Below are positions 1 through 7,617 of a stretch of 12,573 bases of DNA, piece by piece. A model generated the notes under the pieces. The model ran no database searches. It was not told where the DNA came from and worked only from the letters and a program-made list of their open reading frames with translations. How positions within the stretch are numbered: position 1 is the first letter of the stretch; every line of letters starts with the position of its first letter. The stretch is from Syntrophomonas sp. (GTDB lineage Bacteria; Bacillota; Syntrophomonadia; Syntrophomonadales; Syntrophomonadaceae): positions 1,717-14,289 of the forward strand of contig DLUN01000073.1 of NCBI GenBank assembly GCA_003444615.1. Direction: 5' to 3'. The position numbers and the translations under genes are program-made.

Positions 1-26
1 GGCTTTACCGATGGCTTTACCTTCAA
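1..26 (-). CDS. rpmJ: 50S ribosomal protein L36, N-terminal fragment (runs off the window)
   Basis: Only the first nine codons are inside the window, reading MKVKPSVKP from a TTG start. This matches the conserved start of bacterial L36, the small zinc-binding protein of the 50S subunit that follows infA in most Firmicutes. A perfect AAGGAGG lies at 35-41, eight bases before the TTG, and no ATG or GTG in this frame competes, so the start is well supported despite the short visible piece. The cysteines that would show a zinc ribbon lie outside the window. It is the first gene of the alpha-type segment; rpsM, rpsK, rpsD, rpoA and rplQ would normally follow, but that is inference from family gene order. 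Confidence 0.85.
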
Positions 27-34
27 TGCGTTAA

Positions 35-41
35 CCTCCTT
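35..41 (-). promoter_or_regulatory. Ribosome binding site that fixes the TTG start of rpmJ
   Basis: The minus strand reads AAGGAGG here, eight bases before the TTG at 24-26. It is the main evidence that this TTG begins L36. Confidence 0.85.
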
Positions 42-61
42 AATATGCTCGCCAGTTGCAT

Positions 62-280
62 CTACTTAAAACGGTATGTGATTCTGCCACGGTTCAAATC
101 GTAAGGCGATAATTCCACCATTACCCGGTCTCCGGGCAGTATCTTAATAAAATTCATACGCATTTTGCCAGAAATATGGGCGAGGACCTTATGGCCGTTT
201 TGTAGTTCCACCCTAAACATGGCATTGGGGAGTGGTTCCAGAACAACCCCTTCCACCTCAATCACATCATCCTTCGCCAT
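62..280 (-). CDS. infA: Translation initiation factor IF-1
   Basis: This 72-residue protein has the normal length of bacterial IF-1 and is a single S1-type OB fold. It binds the 30S A site during initiation and works with IF-2 and IF-3. The family start [11 protein letters not shown], the middle segment with [12 protein letters not shown] (about residues 30-41) and the late [13 protein letters not shown] followed by GRI.YR (about 50-70) are all present. The ATG at 278-280 has a GGAAGGGGG-like binding site a few bases upstream. The gene begins inside the end of the upstream KOW-domain gene, overlapping it by 14 bases, so translational coupling is likely. rpmJ follows after 35 bases. Nothing looks broken or unusual in the protein. 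Confidence 0.97.
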   Translation of the reverse strand: MAKDDVIEVEGVVLEPLPNAMFRVELQNGHKVLAHISGKMRMNFIKILPGDRVMVELSPYDLNRGRITYRFK

Positions 281-572
281 TACCAGACCCCCTTCCCATT
301 TGATCTCTGGCCTCTCGAATTTGTTTCAAGTTTCTCTTAATTACGTGATTGGCCGGTAATTCTCCTCTGGCCAGGTAAACAGCCACATCCTCGGCTTTGA
401 AATTGGTCATTTGCAGGTGGCGAATATTTTTTAGCTTGGGATTCTCAATCTTGCGGAGATCTCCGTCCACAATCATTACGAATCGTTCATTCACCACTTT
501 AACTATTACAAACATCCGGCCTTGATCCCTACCTGATTTGGAGATTACTACTCGAGCTAGTAGGTCATTCAA
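267..572 (-). CDS. KOW-domain RNA-binding protein (L14e-like), function not established
   Basis: The predicted protein has 101 residues. Residues about 6-35 ([20 protein letters not shown] and onward) resemble a KOW motif, an RNA-binding strand-loop found in L24, L14e and NusG. The middle is basic ([11 protein letters not shown]), and the tail is glycine-rich and probably disordered ([10 protein letters not shown]). Genes of this kind are known in Firmicutes between map and infA and are usually annotated as KOW-domain or L14e/L27e-like proteins; I know of no firm function, and a ribosome- or mRNA-associated role is inference from domain and context. I chose the TTG at 570-572 because GGAGGT sits six bases upstream. 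A longer frame beginning at an ATG at 614 would lie inside map and lacks this signal. The 3' end overlaps infA by 14 bases. Confidence 0.85.
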   Translation of the reverse strand: MNDLLARVVISKSGRDQGRMFVIVKVVNERFVMIVDGDLRKIENPKLKNIRHLQMTNFKAEDVAVYLARGELPANHVIKRNLKQIREARDQMGRGSGNGEG

Positions 573-578
573 ACAACC

Positions 579-584
579 ACCTCC
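579..584 (-). promoter_or_regulatory. Ribosome binding site that selects the TTG start of the KOW-domain gene
   Basis: The minus strand reads GGAGGT here, immediately after the map stop codon region and six bases before the TTG at 570-572. The in-frame ATG at 612-614 lies upstream of this site inside map, so the TTG is preferred. Confidence 0.75.
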
Positions 585-585
585 G

Positions 586-1350
586 TCACCGTAAGGTAAG
601 AATCTCCGGACCATGGCTGGTTATGGCCACGGTGTGCTCAAAATGCGCTGAGTATTTACCGTCTTGGGTAACTACTGTCCAATCATCTATTTTGGTAATG
701 ACCTTATGAGTTCCCATGTTCAGCATCGGTTCAATAGCCAGAGTCATTCCTTCTTTTAATACCGGTCCCCGATCGGCCCGGCCGTAATTGGGTACCGGCG
801 GATCTTCATGCATATTGCGGCCAATTCCGTGTCCTACATACTCCCGGACTACTGAAAAGCCATTCTTTTCGGCCCAGTCCTGAATAGTACTGGATATTTT
901 GCCCAGTCGATTTCCGGGCCGGGCTTGTTGGATTCCTCTTATTAAAGACTCTTCGGTAACTTGAAGCAACCGTGCTACCTCAGGATCCACATCTCCTACT
1001 GGAATAGTAAGGGCTGAATCTCCGGCAAAGCCTTCGAAAAGTACTCCAAAGTCGATACTTATTATGTCTCCCTCTTTCAAAACTCTTTTTCCGGGTATAC
1101 CGTGAACCACTTCTTCATTAACTGAAGCACATATGGCACCCGGAAAAGGTCTTCCTCCTCTTGGATTGGGGTAATTTTTGAATACCGGAATCGCACCACG
1201 CTTACGACACTCTTCTTCAGCTATGGTGTTTAATGAGCCGGTAGTGACTCCCGGTTTGACCTTGCTTTCCAATATGCTGAGAATCTGAGCCACTATTTGA
1301 CCGGCTACCCTCATGCGGGCTATGTCATCCCGGGTTTTCAAAATGATCAT
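586..1350 (-). CDS. map: Methionine aminopeptidase, type I
   Basis: This cytosolic metallopeptidase removes the initiator methionine from nascent proteins when the second residue is small. The 254-residue length and pita-bread fold layout fit type I bacterial enzymes without the extra N-terminal zinc domain. The expected catalytic residues can be placed: His83 in VVHGIPG, the metal ligands Asp100 (SIDFG) and Asp111 (AGDSA), His174 in YVGHGIGR, Glu207 in AIEPML and Glu238 in FEHT, with a second substrate-site His181 in MHEDP. The ATG at 1348-1350 shares one base with the adk stop (TAATG), and GGAGAG lies upstream within adk, so it is very probably coupled to adk. The KOW-domain gene follows after 13 bases. 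Confidence 0.97.
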   Translation of the reverse strand: MIILKTRDDIARMRVAGQIVAQILSILESKVKPGVTTGSLNTIAEEECRKRGAIPVFKNYPNPRGGRPFPGAICASVNEEVVHGIPGKRVLKEGDIISIDFGVLFEGFAGDSALTIPVGDVDPEVARLLQVTEESLIRGIQQARPGNRLGKISSTIQDWAEKNGFSVVREYVGHGIGRNMHEDPPVPNYGRADRGPVLKEGMTLAIEPMLNMGTHKVITKIDDWTVVTQDGKYSAHFEHTVAITSHGPEILTLR

Positions 1351-1997
1351 TACAGACTCTCCATCACCTTGACAATATCTGCAAATACTGCCTGGGAATC
1401 GCGGTTACCATCAATATCGTTCAGAACACCCTGTTTTTCATAGTACTCTATCAGCGGATTGGTCTGCTCAGCATAGACTTCCAGGCGTCTTTTCACGGTG
1501 TCACCCTGGTCATCGCTGCGCTGAATAAGTTCTCCACCGCATTTATCACAGATGCCCGCCTTAGCCGGGGGGTTGAACTTAAGATGATAAACGGTTTTAC
1601 AGTCTTTACAGCTGATCCGGCCACTCATGCGCTCATACAGTATATCTTCAGGAACCGTGATATTGATGGCTGCTTCTACTTTCTTACCCAGCTTCGCTAA
1701 AACCTGGTCTAGAGCTTCAGCTTGCTTGACAGTTCGCGGAAAACCATCCAGAAGAAAACCCTCTTTGCAGTCATCCTGAGCCAGACGCTCTTGCACAATA
1801 CCAATCGTAACTTCATCGGGAACCAGTTTGCCGCTGTCCATATACTTTTTGGCTTCCTTACCTAGTTCAGTGCCTGTGCTTACTGCTTCACGAAACATAT
1901 CTCCCGTAGAAATATGCGGAATCGGATAACGATCTTTGATAAGATCGGCCTGTGTCCCTTTTCCAGCGCCGGGAGGTCCCATCAATAAAACGTTCAC
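1350..1997 (-). CDS. adk: Adenylate kinase with zinc-binding lid
   Basis: Adenylate kinase interconverts ATP + AMP and 2 ADP in the cytosol. The 215-residue protein shows the phosphate-binding loop GPPGAGKGT at residues 7-15, the AMP-site segment STGDMFR at 30-36 and DGFPRT at 84-89. The long lid (about 127-165) carries Cys130, Cys133, Cys150 and Cys153, the four-cysteine zinc site common in Gram-positive enzymes; E. coli Adk lacks it. Arginines in the lid and in KRRLEVY (about 169-175) fit the catalytic arginine set. The start codon is GTG at 1995-1997, with AGGAG about ten bases upstream. secY ends 16 bases before it, and its own stop overlaps the map start by one base. Confidence 0.97.
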   Translation of the reverse strand: MNVLLMGPPGAGKGTQADLIKDRYPIPHISTGDMFREAVSTGTELGKEAKKYMDSGKLVPDEVTIGIVQERLAQDDCKEGFLLDGFPRTVKQAEALDQVLAKLGKKVEAAINITVPEDILYERMSGRISCKDCKTVYHLKFNPPAKAGICDKCGGELIQRSDDQGDTVKRRLEVYAEQTNPLIEYYEKQGVLNDIDGNRDSQAVFADIVKVMESL

Positions 1998-2013
1998 CAG
2001 ATATCATCTCCTA

Positions 2014-3279
2014 TTATTTGACAAAACCCTCATAGCTACGTAATAACAAATGCGATTCAATTTGTTTCATAGTGTCTAAAGCAACTCCAACAACTATCAG
2101 TAAAGCAGTGCCACCGAACCACAGGCTGGTAATTCCGGTGAGTCCCATTACGAAGTTAGGCAATATGGCAATTAAAGCTAGAAACAGACCGCCGGCTAGT
2201 GTTAATCTGGACAAAATCTTGTCAATATACTCGGCAGTAGGACGACCAGGGCGAATTCCGGGGACAAATCCCCCATATTTTTTTATGTTCTCCGCTACAT
2301 CCATGGGATTAAAAATAATCGACACATAGAAATAGGTGAAAAACACAATTAAAAATGCGTAAACAAGATTATAGGCCACGCTTCCAAAGTTAAAATAGGT
2401 GTTAAGGAATACATTGAACTTGGAAGTCTGTGGCGCCCATGAGCCAATGGTGGCCGGGAACATCATCAGTGCCATGGCAAAGATAATGGGGATAACTCCG
2501 GCAGCATTTACTTTTAAGGGCAAGAAGGTACTCTGCCCACCGTAAAGCCTACGGCCTACCACTCTTTTAGCATATTGAACAGGTAAACGACGCTGTCCTT
2601 CATTTACAGCTACAATGGCTGCTATTATTGCTAGAGCTAAGACTATAAACAGGAAAATGTTGAAATAACCTATAATCCCTCCGGCTAATTCCTGCATTAC
2701 ACCTGATATTTGACTGGGTAGCCGGGAAACGATACCGGCAAAAATTATCAGTGATATACCGTTACCTATGCCATTTTCCGTGATTCGCTCACCAATCCAC
2801 ATCAGGAAAACCGTGCCTGCTGTCAAGGAAATAACAATCACCATATATGACATAAATCCTGGATTGATGAGAGCACCGGCCCGACCCAGGGCAAAGGCCA
2901 TTCCCAAAGCCTGAATGAAGGCTAAGATTACTGTACCGTAGCGGGTATACTGGGTGATAACCTTACGTCCTTCTTCGCCTTCCTTGGATAGTTCGTCCAG
3001 GCGGGGGATAACCACCTTAAGGAGCGACATAATGATGGAGGCGTTAATATATGGAGTAATGCTCATGGCAAAGATACTGAATCGCTTAAAAGCGCCACCG
3101 GATATGATATCAAAGAATCCAAACAATTGACCGCTGATCAATTGCTGAATAGCCTCGGCATTAATACCCGGCACCGCTATATGAGCACCAACTCTGAAAA
3201 CTAAAAGCATCATCAATGTAAACAGCAGCTTAGTCCTTAGGTCGCCGATTTTGAATGCCTGTTGTAAGGACCCAAACAT
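2014..3279 (-). CDS. secY: Preprotein translocase subunit SecY
   Basis: SecY is the pore of the Sec channel in the cytoplasmic membrane, partnering with SecE, SecG and the SecA motor or the ribosome. The 421-residue protein has the expected ten hydrophobic segments, starting about residues 18-34, and is typical in length for Gram-positive SecY. Hallmarks include the plug-region glycine and serine run after the first helix (about 50-75), TPYINASIIM (75-84), GERITENGIGNG (163-174), the cytosolic loop QRRLPVQYAKR (229-239) and NPMDVAENIKKYGGFVPG (324-341) followed by RPGRPT (343-348), the loop involved in SecA and ribosome contact. The ATG shares one base with the rplO stop (TAATG). adk follows after 16 bases, the usual arrangement in this phylum. 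Confidence 0.98.
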   Translation of the reverse strand: MFGSLQQAFKIGDLRTKLLFTLMMLLVFRVGAHIAVPGINAEAIQQLISGQLFGFFDIISGGAFKRFSIFAMSITPYINASIIMSLLKVVIPRLDELSKEGEEGRKVITQYTRYGTVILAFIQALGMAFALGRAGALINPGFMSYMVIVISLTAGTVFLMWIGERITENGIGNGISLIIFAGIVSRLPSQISGVMQELAGGIIGYFNIFLFIVLALAIIAAIVAVNEGQRRLPVQYAKRVVGRRLYGGQSTFLPLKVNAAGVIPIIFAMALMMFPATIGSWAPQTSKFNVFLNTYFNFGSVAYNLVYAFLIVFFTYFYVSIIFNPMDVAENIKKYGGFVPGIRPGRPTAEYIDKILSRLTLAGGLFLALIAILPNFVMGLTGITSLWFGGTALLIVVGVALDTMKQIESHLLLRSYEGFVK

Positions 3280-3719
3280 TAGATCACCTCAGCTTTGCCA
3301 CCCCGGGCAACAATTTTCTCCTCAGCCTGTCTGCTAAACCGGTGGGCCTTCACGGTAAGTTTCTTTTCCAGCTCACCATTACCGAGAACTTTTACACCAT
3401 CTTTTACTCCCTTAACCATGCCGGCATCCTTTAATAATTCAACGGTTACTTCGGTACCATCATCAAAAACGTTTAAGTCTTGGACATTAACAATAGCATA
3501 TTCCTTTTTGAATATGTTGGTAAAACCACGCTTGGGCAAACGCCTCTGCAATGGCATCTGGCCGCCTTCAAAACCAGGTCTTACTCCGCCACCGGAACGG
3601 GCCTTCTGTCCTTTGTGACCCCGGGTGGACGTTTTGCCGTGACCAGAACCAGGTCCCCGGCCAACCCGCTTGGTCCTCTTGTTGGCTCCGGGCGGGGCTT
3701 GAATCTCGTGTAATTTCAC
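3279..3719 (-). CDS. rplO: 50S ribosomal protein L15
   Basis: L15 is a late-assembly 50S protein whose long basic, glycine-rich N-terminal arm threads into 23S rRNA. The arm is obvious in residues about 18-65, with [19 protein letters not shown] and later [12 protein letters not shown]; a compact C-terminal domain follows and ends in [10 protein letters not shown] placed the start at the GTG at 3717-3719, giving 146 residues beginning MKLHEIQAP, as expected for the family. An in-frame TTG at 3725 lies only one or two bases from the AGGAGG at 3727-3732 and is too close to be used, whereas the GTG is seven bases away. The gene follows rpmD by 15 bases and its stop overlaps the secY start by one base. 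Confidence 0.96.
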   Translation of the reverse strand: MKLHEIQAPPGANKRTKRVGRGPGSGHGKTSTRGHKGQKARSGGGVRPGFEGGQMPLQRRLPKRGFTNIFKKEYAIVNVQDLNVFDDGTEVTVELLKDAGMVKGVKDGVKVLGNGELEKKLTVKAHRFSRQAEEKIVARGGKAEVI

Positions 3720-3726
3720 GTCCAAA

Positions 3727-3732
3727 CCTCCT
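3727..3732 (-). promoter_or_regulatory. Ribosome binding site that selects the GTG start of rplO
   Basis: AGGAGG on the minus strand lies seven bases before the GTG at 3717-3719. The upstream in-frame TTG at 3723-3725 is almost in contact with the site and is therefore unlikely to be the start. Confidence 0.8.
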
Positions 3733-3734
3733 AT

Positions 3735-3920
3735 TTAATCAATCTCTTCCACCGTTATCAGGTGGCCGACTTTTTTGAGCTGTCCCCGCAGTTCGGGGGT
3801 ATCTTCTTTTATAACTGTGTGCTGAAGCTTGCGCAATCCCAGTGACCGTATGGTTCGTCTCTGGGTCTCGGGACACCCAATAGTGCTCTTGCTCCAGGTA
3901 ATCTTTAGCTGCTTGGCCAT
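3735..3920 (-). CDS. rpmD: 50S ribosomal protein L30
   Basis: L30 is a small 50S protein, dispensable in some bacteria and missing from some lineages, but standard in Firmicutes. The 61-residue product reads MAKQLKITWSKSTIGCP at its start, with the family pattern K-(S)-x-I-G and then TIRSLGLRKLQHTV (about 23-36) and a C-terminal strand GHLITVEEI. The ATG at 3918-3920 is preceded by AGGAGGG, and this binding site overlaps the rpsE stop codon, an arrangement that favours reinitiation. Spacing to rpsE is 11 bases and to rplO 15 bases. Confidence 0.96.
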   Translation of the reverse strand: MAKQLKITWSKSTIGCPETQRRTIRSLGLRKLQHTVIKEDTPELRGQLKKVGHLITVEEID

Positions 3921-3931
3921 GTGGTTCCCTC

Positions 3932-4435
3932 CTAGTTCAGGATCTCGTCAATGGTCTTGCCGCGCTGTCTTGCTACTTCTTCAGCCCGCTTCAGGCCTTT
4001 GAGGCCTTCCATGGTGGCATGAACCATGTTATTAGAATTGGAAGATCCCAGGGATTTGGTTAGAATATCCTTAATCCCGGCAGCTTCCAGGACCGCACGC
4101 ACTGGTCCCCCGGCAATAACCCCTGTACCTGGTGAAGCCGGCTTAAGAAGCACCCGCCCGGCACCAAATCTGCCAATAATGGGATGGGGAATTGTCCGTT
4201 CCTCTATAAGGGGAATTTCAACCATATTTTTCTTCGCATTCTCAACCGCTTTGCGAATGGCTTCCGGTACTTCGGCGGCTTTGCCTTTCCCGGTCCCCAC
4301 TTTACCCTGACCATCTCCTACTACTACTAGTGCGCTGAAGCTAAAGCGGCGTCCACCTTTTACAACTTTGGCAACCCTGCGAATGTTAACAACTTTTTCG
4401 ATTAGTTCCGGGCCAGCCTGTTCCTTGTCAAACAT
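3932..4435 (-). CDS. rpsE: 30S ribosomal protein S5
   Basis: S5 sits at the back of the 30S near the mRNA entry channel and contributes to decoding accuracy; the loop around residues 24-33 ([10 protein letters not shown]) is the family position where spectinomycin-resistance changes occur in other bacteria. No such change can be called without a relative to compare. The 167-residue protein has the double-stranded RNA-binding-like N-terminal domain (about 11-75, including [11 protein letters not shown] at 37-47) and the C-terminal domain with [20 protein letters not shown] (91-110) and the SLGSSNSNN segment (128-136). The ATG at 4433-4435 has AGGAGGG upstream. rplR ends 26 bases before and rpmD begins 11 bases after. 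Confidence 0.98.
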   Translation of the reverse strand: MFDKEQAGPELIEKVVNIRRVAKVVKGGRRFSFSALVVVGDGQGKVGTGKGKAAEVPEAIRKAVENAKKNMVEIPLIEERTIPHPIIGRFGAGRVLLKPASPGTGVIAGGPVRAVLEAAGIKDILTKSLGSSNSNNMVHATMEGLKGLKRAEEVARQRGKTIDEILN

Positions 4436-4461
4436 CGTTTCCCTCCTAGCTTTCGAATTCC

Positions 4462-4827
4462 TTAGAACTGCAGTCCCTTTTCGCGAGCAGCATCAGCTAA
4501 AGCAGCTACCCGGCCGTGGTATTTATATCCACTGCGATCAAATACTACCGTTGTAATACCCTTCTCCTGAGCTTTAGCAGCAATACGGCTGCCAACCTCT
4601 TTGGCGGCCTCAATATTGTTTTTGGAAGGAAGATCGCTCAGTTCTTTGTCCAGGGTGGAAGCCGCTGCCAGGGTTACACCTTTTTCATCATCTATTATCT
4701 GTGCATATATATGATTTAAGCTCTTATAAACACACAGCCTAGGAATTTCCCCGGTTCCAATTACTCTGCGCCGGACCCTTTTGTGTTTATTCTGCCTTAG
4801 TTGGTTTCGGCTTGGTTTCTTAATCAA
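4462..4827 (-). CDS. rplR: 50S ribosomal protein L18
   Basis: L18 binds 5S rRNA together with L5 and helps seat it in the 50S. The protein has 121 residues from the TTG start at 4825-4827, beginning [11 protein letters not shown], which is the usual family start and length. A basic arm (about residues 3-22) precedes the globular domain, with [19 protein letters not shown] (29-47) and the conserved [14 protein letters not shown] (94-107). A GTG three codons earlier (4834-4836) would be only about two bases from the AGGAAGG element, whereas the TTG lies eight bases after the end of the AAGGGAG stretch, so I prefer TTG; this choice is moderately sure. Neighbours are rplF (21 bases upstream) and rpsE (26 bases downstream). 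Confidence 0.95.
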   Translation of the reverse strand: MIKKPSRNQLRQNKHKRVRRRVIGTGEIPRLCVYKSLNHIYAQIIDDEKGVTLAAASTLDKELSDLPSKNNIEAAKEVGSRIAAKAQEKGITTVVFDRSGYKYHGRVAALADAAREKGLQF

Positions 4828-4848
4828 TGCGGTCACTCCCTTCCTGTT

Positions 4849-5388
4849 TTATTTAGCGCCAGCCTTACCGGCCTTGCGGCGTACAACTTCGTTTTCATAT
4901 TTAATACCCTTGCCTTTATATGGCTCTGGCCTGCGAATATCGCGGATGACTGCGGCGGTGTTGCCCACCAGCTGCTTGTCAATTCCTTTAACCGTAATCT
5001 TAGTCACGGCAGGAACTTCGAACTCAATTCCCTCAGGAGGTTCTACCTCTACTGGATGGGAATAACCTATATTTATTACTAATTTCTTACCCTGCAACTG
5101 GGCCCGGTATCCAACCCCAACCAGCTCCAATTTGCGTTCGAATCCCTCAGTTACACCCTGTACCATATTGGCCAGCAATGCCCGGGTTAAACCGTGGTAA
5201 GCCCGATTCTGTTTGTTATCATTGGGTCTTTCTACCACAATCTGACCATCCTGCTGGAAAACTGTTATCCCCTGGGGAATATCCTGAGTGAGGGTTCCCT
5301 TGGGTCCCTTGACCGTAACTGTATTATCTTTGACGGTTATTTCAACGCCCTGGGGCAGGGTGATCGGCTTCTTTCCGATTCTTGACAC
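4849..5388 (-). CDS. rplF: 50S ribosomal protein L6
   Basis: L6 lies at the base of the L7/L12 stalk near the sarcin-ricin loop, where translational GTPases bind. The 179-residue product has the two repeated L6 domains: residues about 1-82, beginning [12 protein letters not shown] and including [10 protein letters not shown] (24-33), and about 83-170, including LVGVGYRAQ (89-97). The family signature [11 protein letters not shown] is at 152-162. The GTG at 5386-5388 follows AAGGAGGG at a normal distance. The lysine- and alanine-rich tail ([10 protein letters not shown]) is typical. rpsH precedes by 19 bases and rplR follows after 21. Confidence 0.97.
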   Translation of the reverse strand: MSRIGKKPITLPQGVEITVKDNTVTVKGPKGTLTQDIPQGITVFQQDGQIVVERPNDNKQNRAYHGLTRALLANMVQGVTEGFERKLELVGVGYRAQLQGKKLVINIGYSHPVEVEPPEGIEFEVPAVTKITVKGIDKQLVGNTAAVIRDIRRPEPYKGKGIKYENEVVRRKAGKAGAK

Positions 5389-5407
5389 GATGTTTACCCT
5401 CCTTCAG

Positions 5408-5806
5408 TTACCAGATATAACAGATGACTTCGCCGCCCAGACCTTCCTTGCGGGCCTTCTTATCTGTCATCAGCCCCTTGGAAGTGGATATTACCGCCGT
5501 CCCTAGACCGCCTAATACCCTGGGGATTTCGTCTTTTTTAACATACACCCGCAAACCGGGCTTGCTGATGCGTTTAATTCCGGTAATGACTTTTTCTTTA
5601 TTGGGGCCATATTTCAGGTAAATCCGAATGATCCCCTGCTTACCATCTTCTATATATTCGTAATCCTTGATATACCCTTCTTCTTTCATGATGTTCGCGA
5701 TGGACATCTTGATTTTGGAGCCGGGTACTTCAACGGTTTCATGCATGACCATATTGCCGTTTCTTATCCGTGTCAGGAAATCGGCGATGGGATCAGTCAT
5801 GACCAT
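5408..5806 (-). CDS. rpsH: 30S ribosomal protein S8
   Basis: S8 is a primary 16S rRNA-binding protein of the central domain and, in E. coli, the translational repressor of the spc operon. The 132-residue protein starts [16 protein letters not shown] and ends in the C-terminal core [19 protein letters not shown] followed by EVICYIW (107-132), the RNA-binding region. An ATG at 5804-5806 and another two codons later are both possible; the first lies about seven bases from AGGAGGT and gives the commonly seen MVMTDP start. Whether S8 represses this operon cannot be read from the sequence; I did not recognise an rRNA-mimicking site near rplE. Confidence 0.97.
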   Translation of the reverse strand: MVMTDPIADFLTRIRNGNMVMHETVEVPGSKIKMSIANIMKEEGYIKDYEYIEDGKQGIIRIYLKYGPNKEKVITGIKRISKPGLRVYVKKDEIPRVLGGLGTAVISTSKGLMTDKKARKEGLGGEVICYIW

Positions 5807-5832
5807 ATCCTATACCTCCTTTGCAAACAACC

Positions 5833-6018
5833 CTACCAACTGGACTTGGTAACGCCTGGCAGTTCACCCTTATGAGCCAGCTCACGGAAGCAAATGCGGC
5901 ACATACCGAATTTGCGCATATAAGCCCGCGGGCGACCGCAAATCTTACAGCGATTATATTCACGTACCCCATACTTTTGAGGCCGTTTGGCTTTGGCAAT
6001 CATCGCTTTCTTGGCCAC
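5833..6018 (-). CDS. rpsZ: 30S ribosomal protein S14, zinc-binding short form (type Z)
   Basis: S14 joins S3 and S10 in the head of the 30S. This 61-residue form is the short zinc-type protein: Cys24-x2-Cys27 and Cys40-x2-Cys43 form a zinc ribbon, in contrast to the roughly 100-residue cysteine-free form seen in E. coli. It begins [16 protein letters not shown] and ends [11 protein letters not shown], both family hallmarks. The start is GTG at 6016-6018, with AGGAGG about eleven bases upstream. It sits between rplE and rpsH, the normal spc position. In some Firmicutes a zinc-independent second copy exists elsewhere and is induced under zinc shortage; none is in this window. Confidence 0.97.
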   Translation of the reverse strand: MAKKAMIAKAKRPQKYGVREYNRCKICGRPRAYMRKFGMCRICFRELAHKGELPGVTKSSW

Positions 6019-6037
6019 TGTAATTATTACCTCCTTA

Positions 6038-6574
6038 TCATCTGAAGGGCATGCCCATAGCTCTGAGCAATTCTCTGGCTTCTTCGTCGGTTTTGGCAGT
6101 GGTTACTATATTAACCTCCAGACCGCGAATCTTATCAATTTTGTCATAATCAATTTCCGGGAATATGGTCTGCTCTTTGATTCCCAATGAGTAGTTTCCT
6201 CTACCGTCAAAAGCATCTGGAGAAACACCGCGAAAGTCACGTACACGGGGCAAGGCAAGATTTATTAAACGGTCCAGGAATTCATACATCCTTTCACCTC
6301 TTAAGGTTACCTTGCAACCGATGGACATTCCCTCGCGCAACTTAAAGCCTGCTATAGACTTTTTGGCTTTAGTAACCACCGGTCTTTGCCCGGTAATTAA
6401 CTGCAGATCGTTTATGGCACCATCCAATGCTTTAGGATTTTGAATGGCTTCGCCTACACCGATATTGACTACTACCCGGTCAATACGCGGCACCTGCATG
6501 ACATTCTTATACTGAAATTTCTCCATCATCTTTGGTGTGATTTCGTTTTTGTATTGTTCATACAGCCTAGCCAT
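6038..6574 (-). CDS. rplE: 50S ribosomal protein L5
   Basis: L5 binds 5S rRNA and forms part of the contact between the 50S central protuberance and the 30S head and P-site tRNA. The 178-residue protein shows [14 protein letters not shown] at the start, [16 protein letters not shown] (28-43), the [20 protein letters not shown] segment (61-80), [10 protein letters not shown] (107-116) and [16 protein letters not shown] (126-141). Length and motifs match bacterial L5. The ATG at 6572-6574 is eleven bases from GGGAGG. rplX precedes by 28 bases and rpsZ follows after 19. Confidence 0.98.
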   Translation of the reverse strand: MARLYEQYKNEITPKMMEKFQYKNVMQVPRIDRVVVNIGVGEAIQNPKALDGAINDLQLITGQRPVVTKAKKSIAGFKLREGMSIGCKVTLRGERMYEFLDRLINLALPRVRDFRGVSPDAFDGRGNYSLGIKEQTIFPEIDYDKIDKIRGLEVNIVTTAKTDEEARELLRAMGMPFR

Positions 6575-6602
6575 TAATAACTAAGCCTCCCTTCCTGGCA
6601 CT

Positions 6603-6914
6603 TTAATCCAATACCTCTCCGCAATGCTTGCAGACGCGGACTTTTTCCTGGTTGGACAGTACCTTGTGCCCAACCCGGGTTGGCTTATTGCATTTTCCAC
6701 ACACAATCATTACGTTTGATGCATTGAGCGGGGCTTCTATCCGTTGGATTCCTCCCTGAGGAAGGGCCCGATTAGGCTTGGTATGCTTCTTTACCCGGTT
6801 AACTCCTTCAACTACTACCCGGTTCGCTTTGGGAAGCACTTTCAATACCTTACCCTTTTTCCCGGAGTCCTTCCCCGTCGTGACTAATACCATGTCACCC
6901 TTTTTGATTTGCAT
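6603..6914 (-). CDS. rplX: 50S ribosomal protein L24 with C-terminal zinc ribbon
   Basis: L24 is an assembly initiator of the 50S that binds the 5' part of 23S rRNA and lies near the tunnel exit. The 103-residue product has a KOW motif (about residues 4-31, GDMVLVTTGKDSGKKGKVL) and NRVVVEGVNRVKKHTKP (31-47). Its C-terminal part holds Cys72-x2-Cys75 and Cys95-x2-Cys98, a four-cysteine zinc-ribbon arrangement found in many Clostridia and thermophiles but missing from E. coli L24. The ATG at 6912-6914 is preceded by GGAGGT. rplN lies 20 bases upstream and rplE 28 bases downstream. Confidence 0.97.
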   Translation of the reverse strand: MQIKKGDMVLVTTGKDSGKKGKVLKVLPKANRVVVEGVNRVKKHTKPNRALPQGGIQRIEAPLNASNVMIVCGKCNKPTRVGHKVLSNQEKVRVCKHCGEVLD

Positions 6915-6934
6915 CTGATCTACACCTCCATTGA

Positions 6935-7303
6935 CTAAAGGACTTCCGGAGCCAGGGAAATAATCTTCATGAAGTTCTTATCCCTGAGTTCACGGGCCAC
7001 CGGCCCAAATATACGAGTTCCTTTGGGATTGCCGTTATCATCTATGATCACAGCCGCGTTTTCCGAAAAAGCAATATAGGATCCGTCCGGCCTTCTGATC
7101 TCCTTCTTAGTTCTTACTATAACCGCCTTGATGACATCACCTTTTTTAACTACGCCACCAGGGGATGCTTCTTTAACCGACGCAACAATAATGTCTCCTA
7201 CCGATGCATACCGGCGGGTTGAGCCACCCAGAACCTTTATGCAAAGGATCTTTTTGGCCCCGGTGTTGTCGCCTACCTGGAGCATGGTCTCCTGTTGAAT
7301 CAC
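6935..7303 (-). CDS. rplN: 50S ribosomal protein L14
   Basis: L14 is a universally conserved 50S protein at the subunit interface; in other bacteria its surface is the docking site of the silencing factor RsfS. The 122 residues form the usual five-stranded barrel: [19 protein letters not shown] (1-19), the basic stretch [15 protein letters not shown] (63-77) and [14 protein letters not shown] (94-107). The start is GTG at 7301-7303, with GGGAGGT upstream at normal spacing. It opens the spc-type segment in E. coli terms, but here it follows rpsQ by only 30 bases with no terminator or convincing promoter, so S10 and spc genes look fused into one transcription unit. Confidence 0.98.
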   Translation of the reverse strand: MIQQETMLQVGDNTGAKKILCIKVLGGSTRRYASVGDIIVASVKEASPGGVVKKGDVIKAVIVRTKKEIRRPDGSYIAFSENAAVIIDDNGNPKGTRIFGPVARELRDKNFMKIISLAPEVL

Positions 7304-7333
7304 CCTGTAAACCTCCCTTCCAAAGTCCAGGCT

Positions 7334-7603
7334 TTACTCCAATGTTTTGGCTTTGCGAACGATTTCAATTAATCTCCATCTTTTATCTTTACTCAGCGGG
7401 CGGGTTTCCATGATGCGAACCACGTCACCAGTTCTGGCCTCATTGTTTTCATCATGAACCTTGTACTTTTTGCTGGTATTGATGGTTTTCTTATATAATG
7501 GATGCTGTTTTACAGTCACTACGCTTACCGTAATGGTCTTTTCCATTTTGTCACTGGTTACAGTACCTACTCTGACTTTTCTGTTACCACGATTCTCAGC
7601 CAC
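7334..7603 (-). CDS. rpsQ: 30S ribosomal protein S17
   Basis: S17 is an early-binding 30S protein with an OB fold that contacts the 5' domain of 16S rRNA. The 89-residue product has [19 protein letters not shown] (8-26) and the signature [18 protein letters not shown] (59-76). The start is GTG at 7601-7603 with AAGGAGGT seven bases away; this binding site begins within the rpmC stop codon region (TAAAGGAGGT), favouring reinitiation. rplN follows after 30 bases. No unusual residues are apparent. Confidence 0.97.
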   Translation of the reverse strand: MAENRGNRKVRVGTVTSDKMEKTITVSVVTVKQHPLYKKTINTSKKYKVHDENNEARTGDVVRIMETRPLSKDKRWRLIEIVRKAKTLE

Positions 7604-7617
7604 CCCTTAGACCTCCT

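Noticed and set aside
267..614. Longer KOW-domain protein starting at the ATG at 614
   Set aside because: That start lies within map without a binding site, whereas the TTG at 572 has GGAGGT at good spacing.
7304..7333. A promoter or terminator separating S10 and spc segments
   Set aside because: The 30-base gap between rpsQ and rplN holds only a ribosome binding site; no hairpin or promoter-like pair is present.
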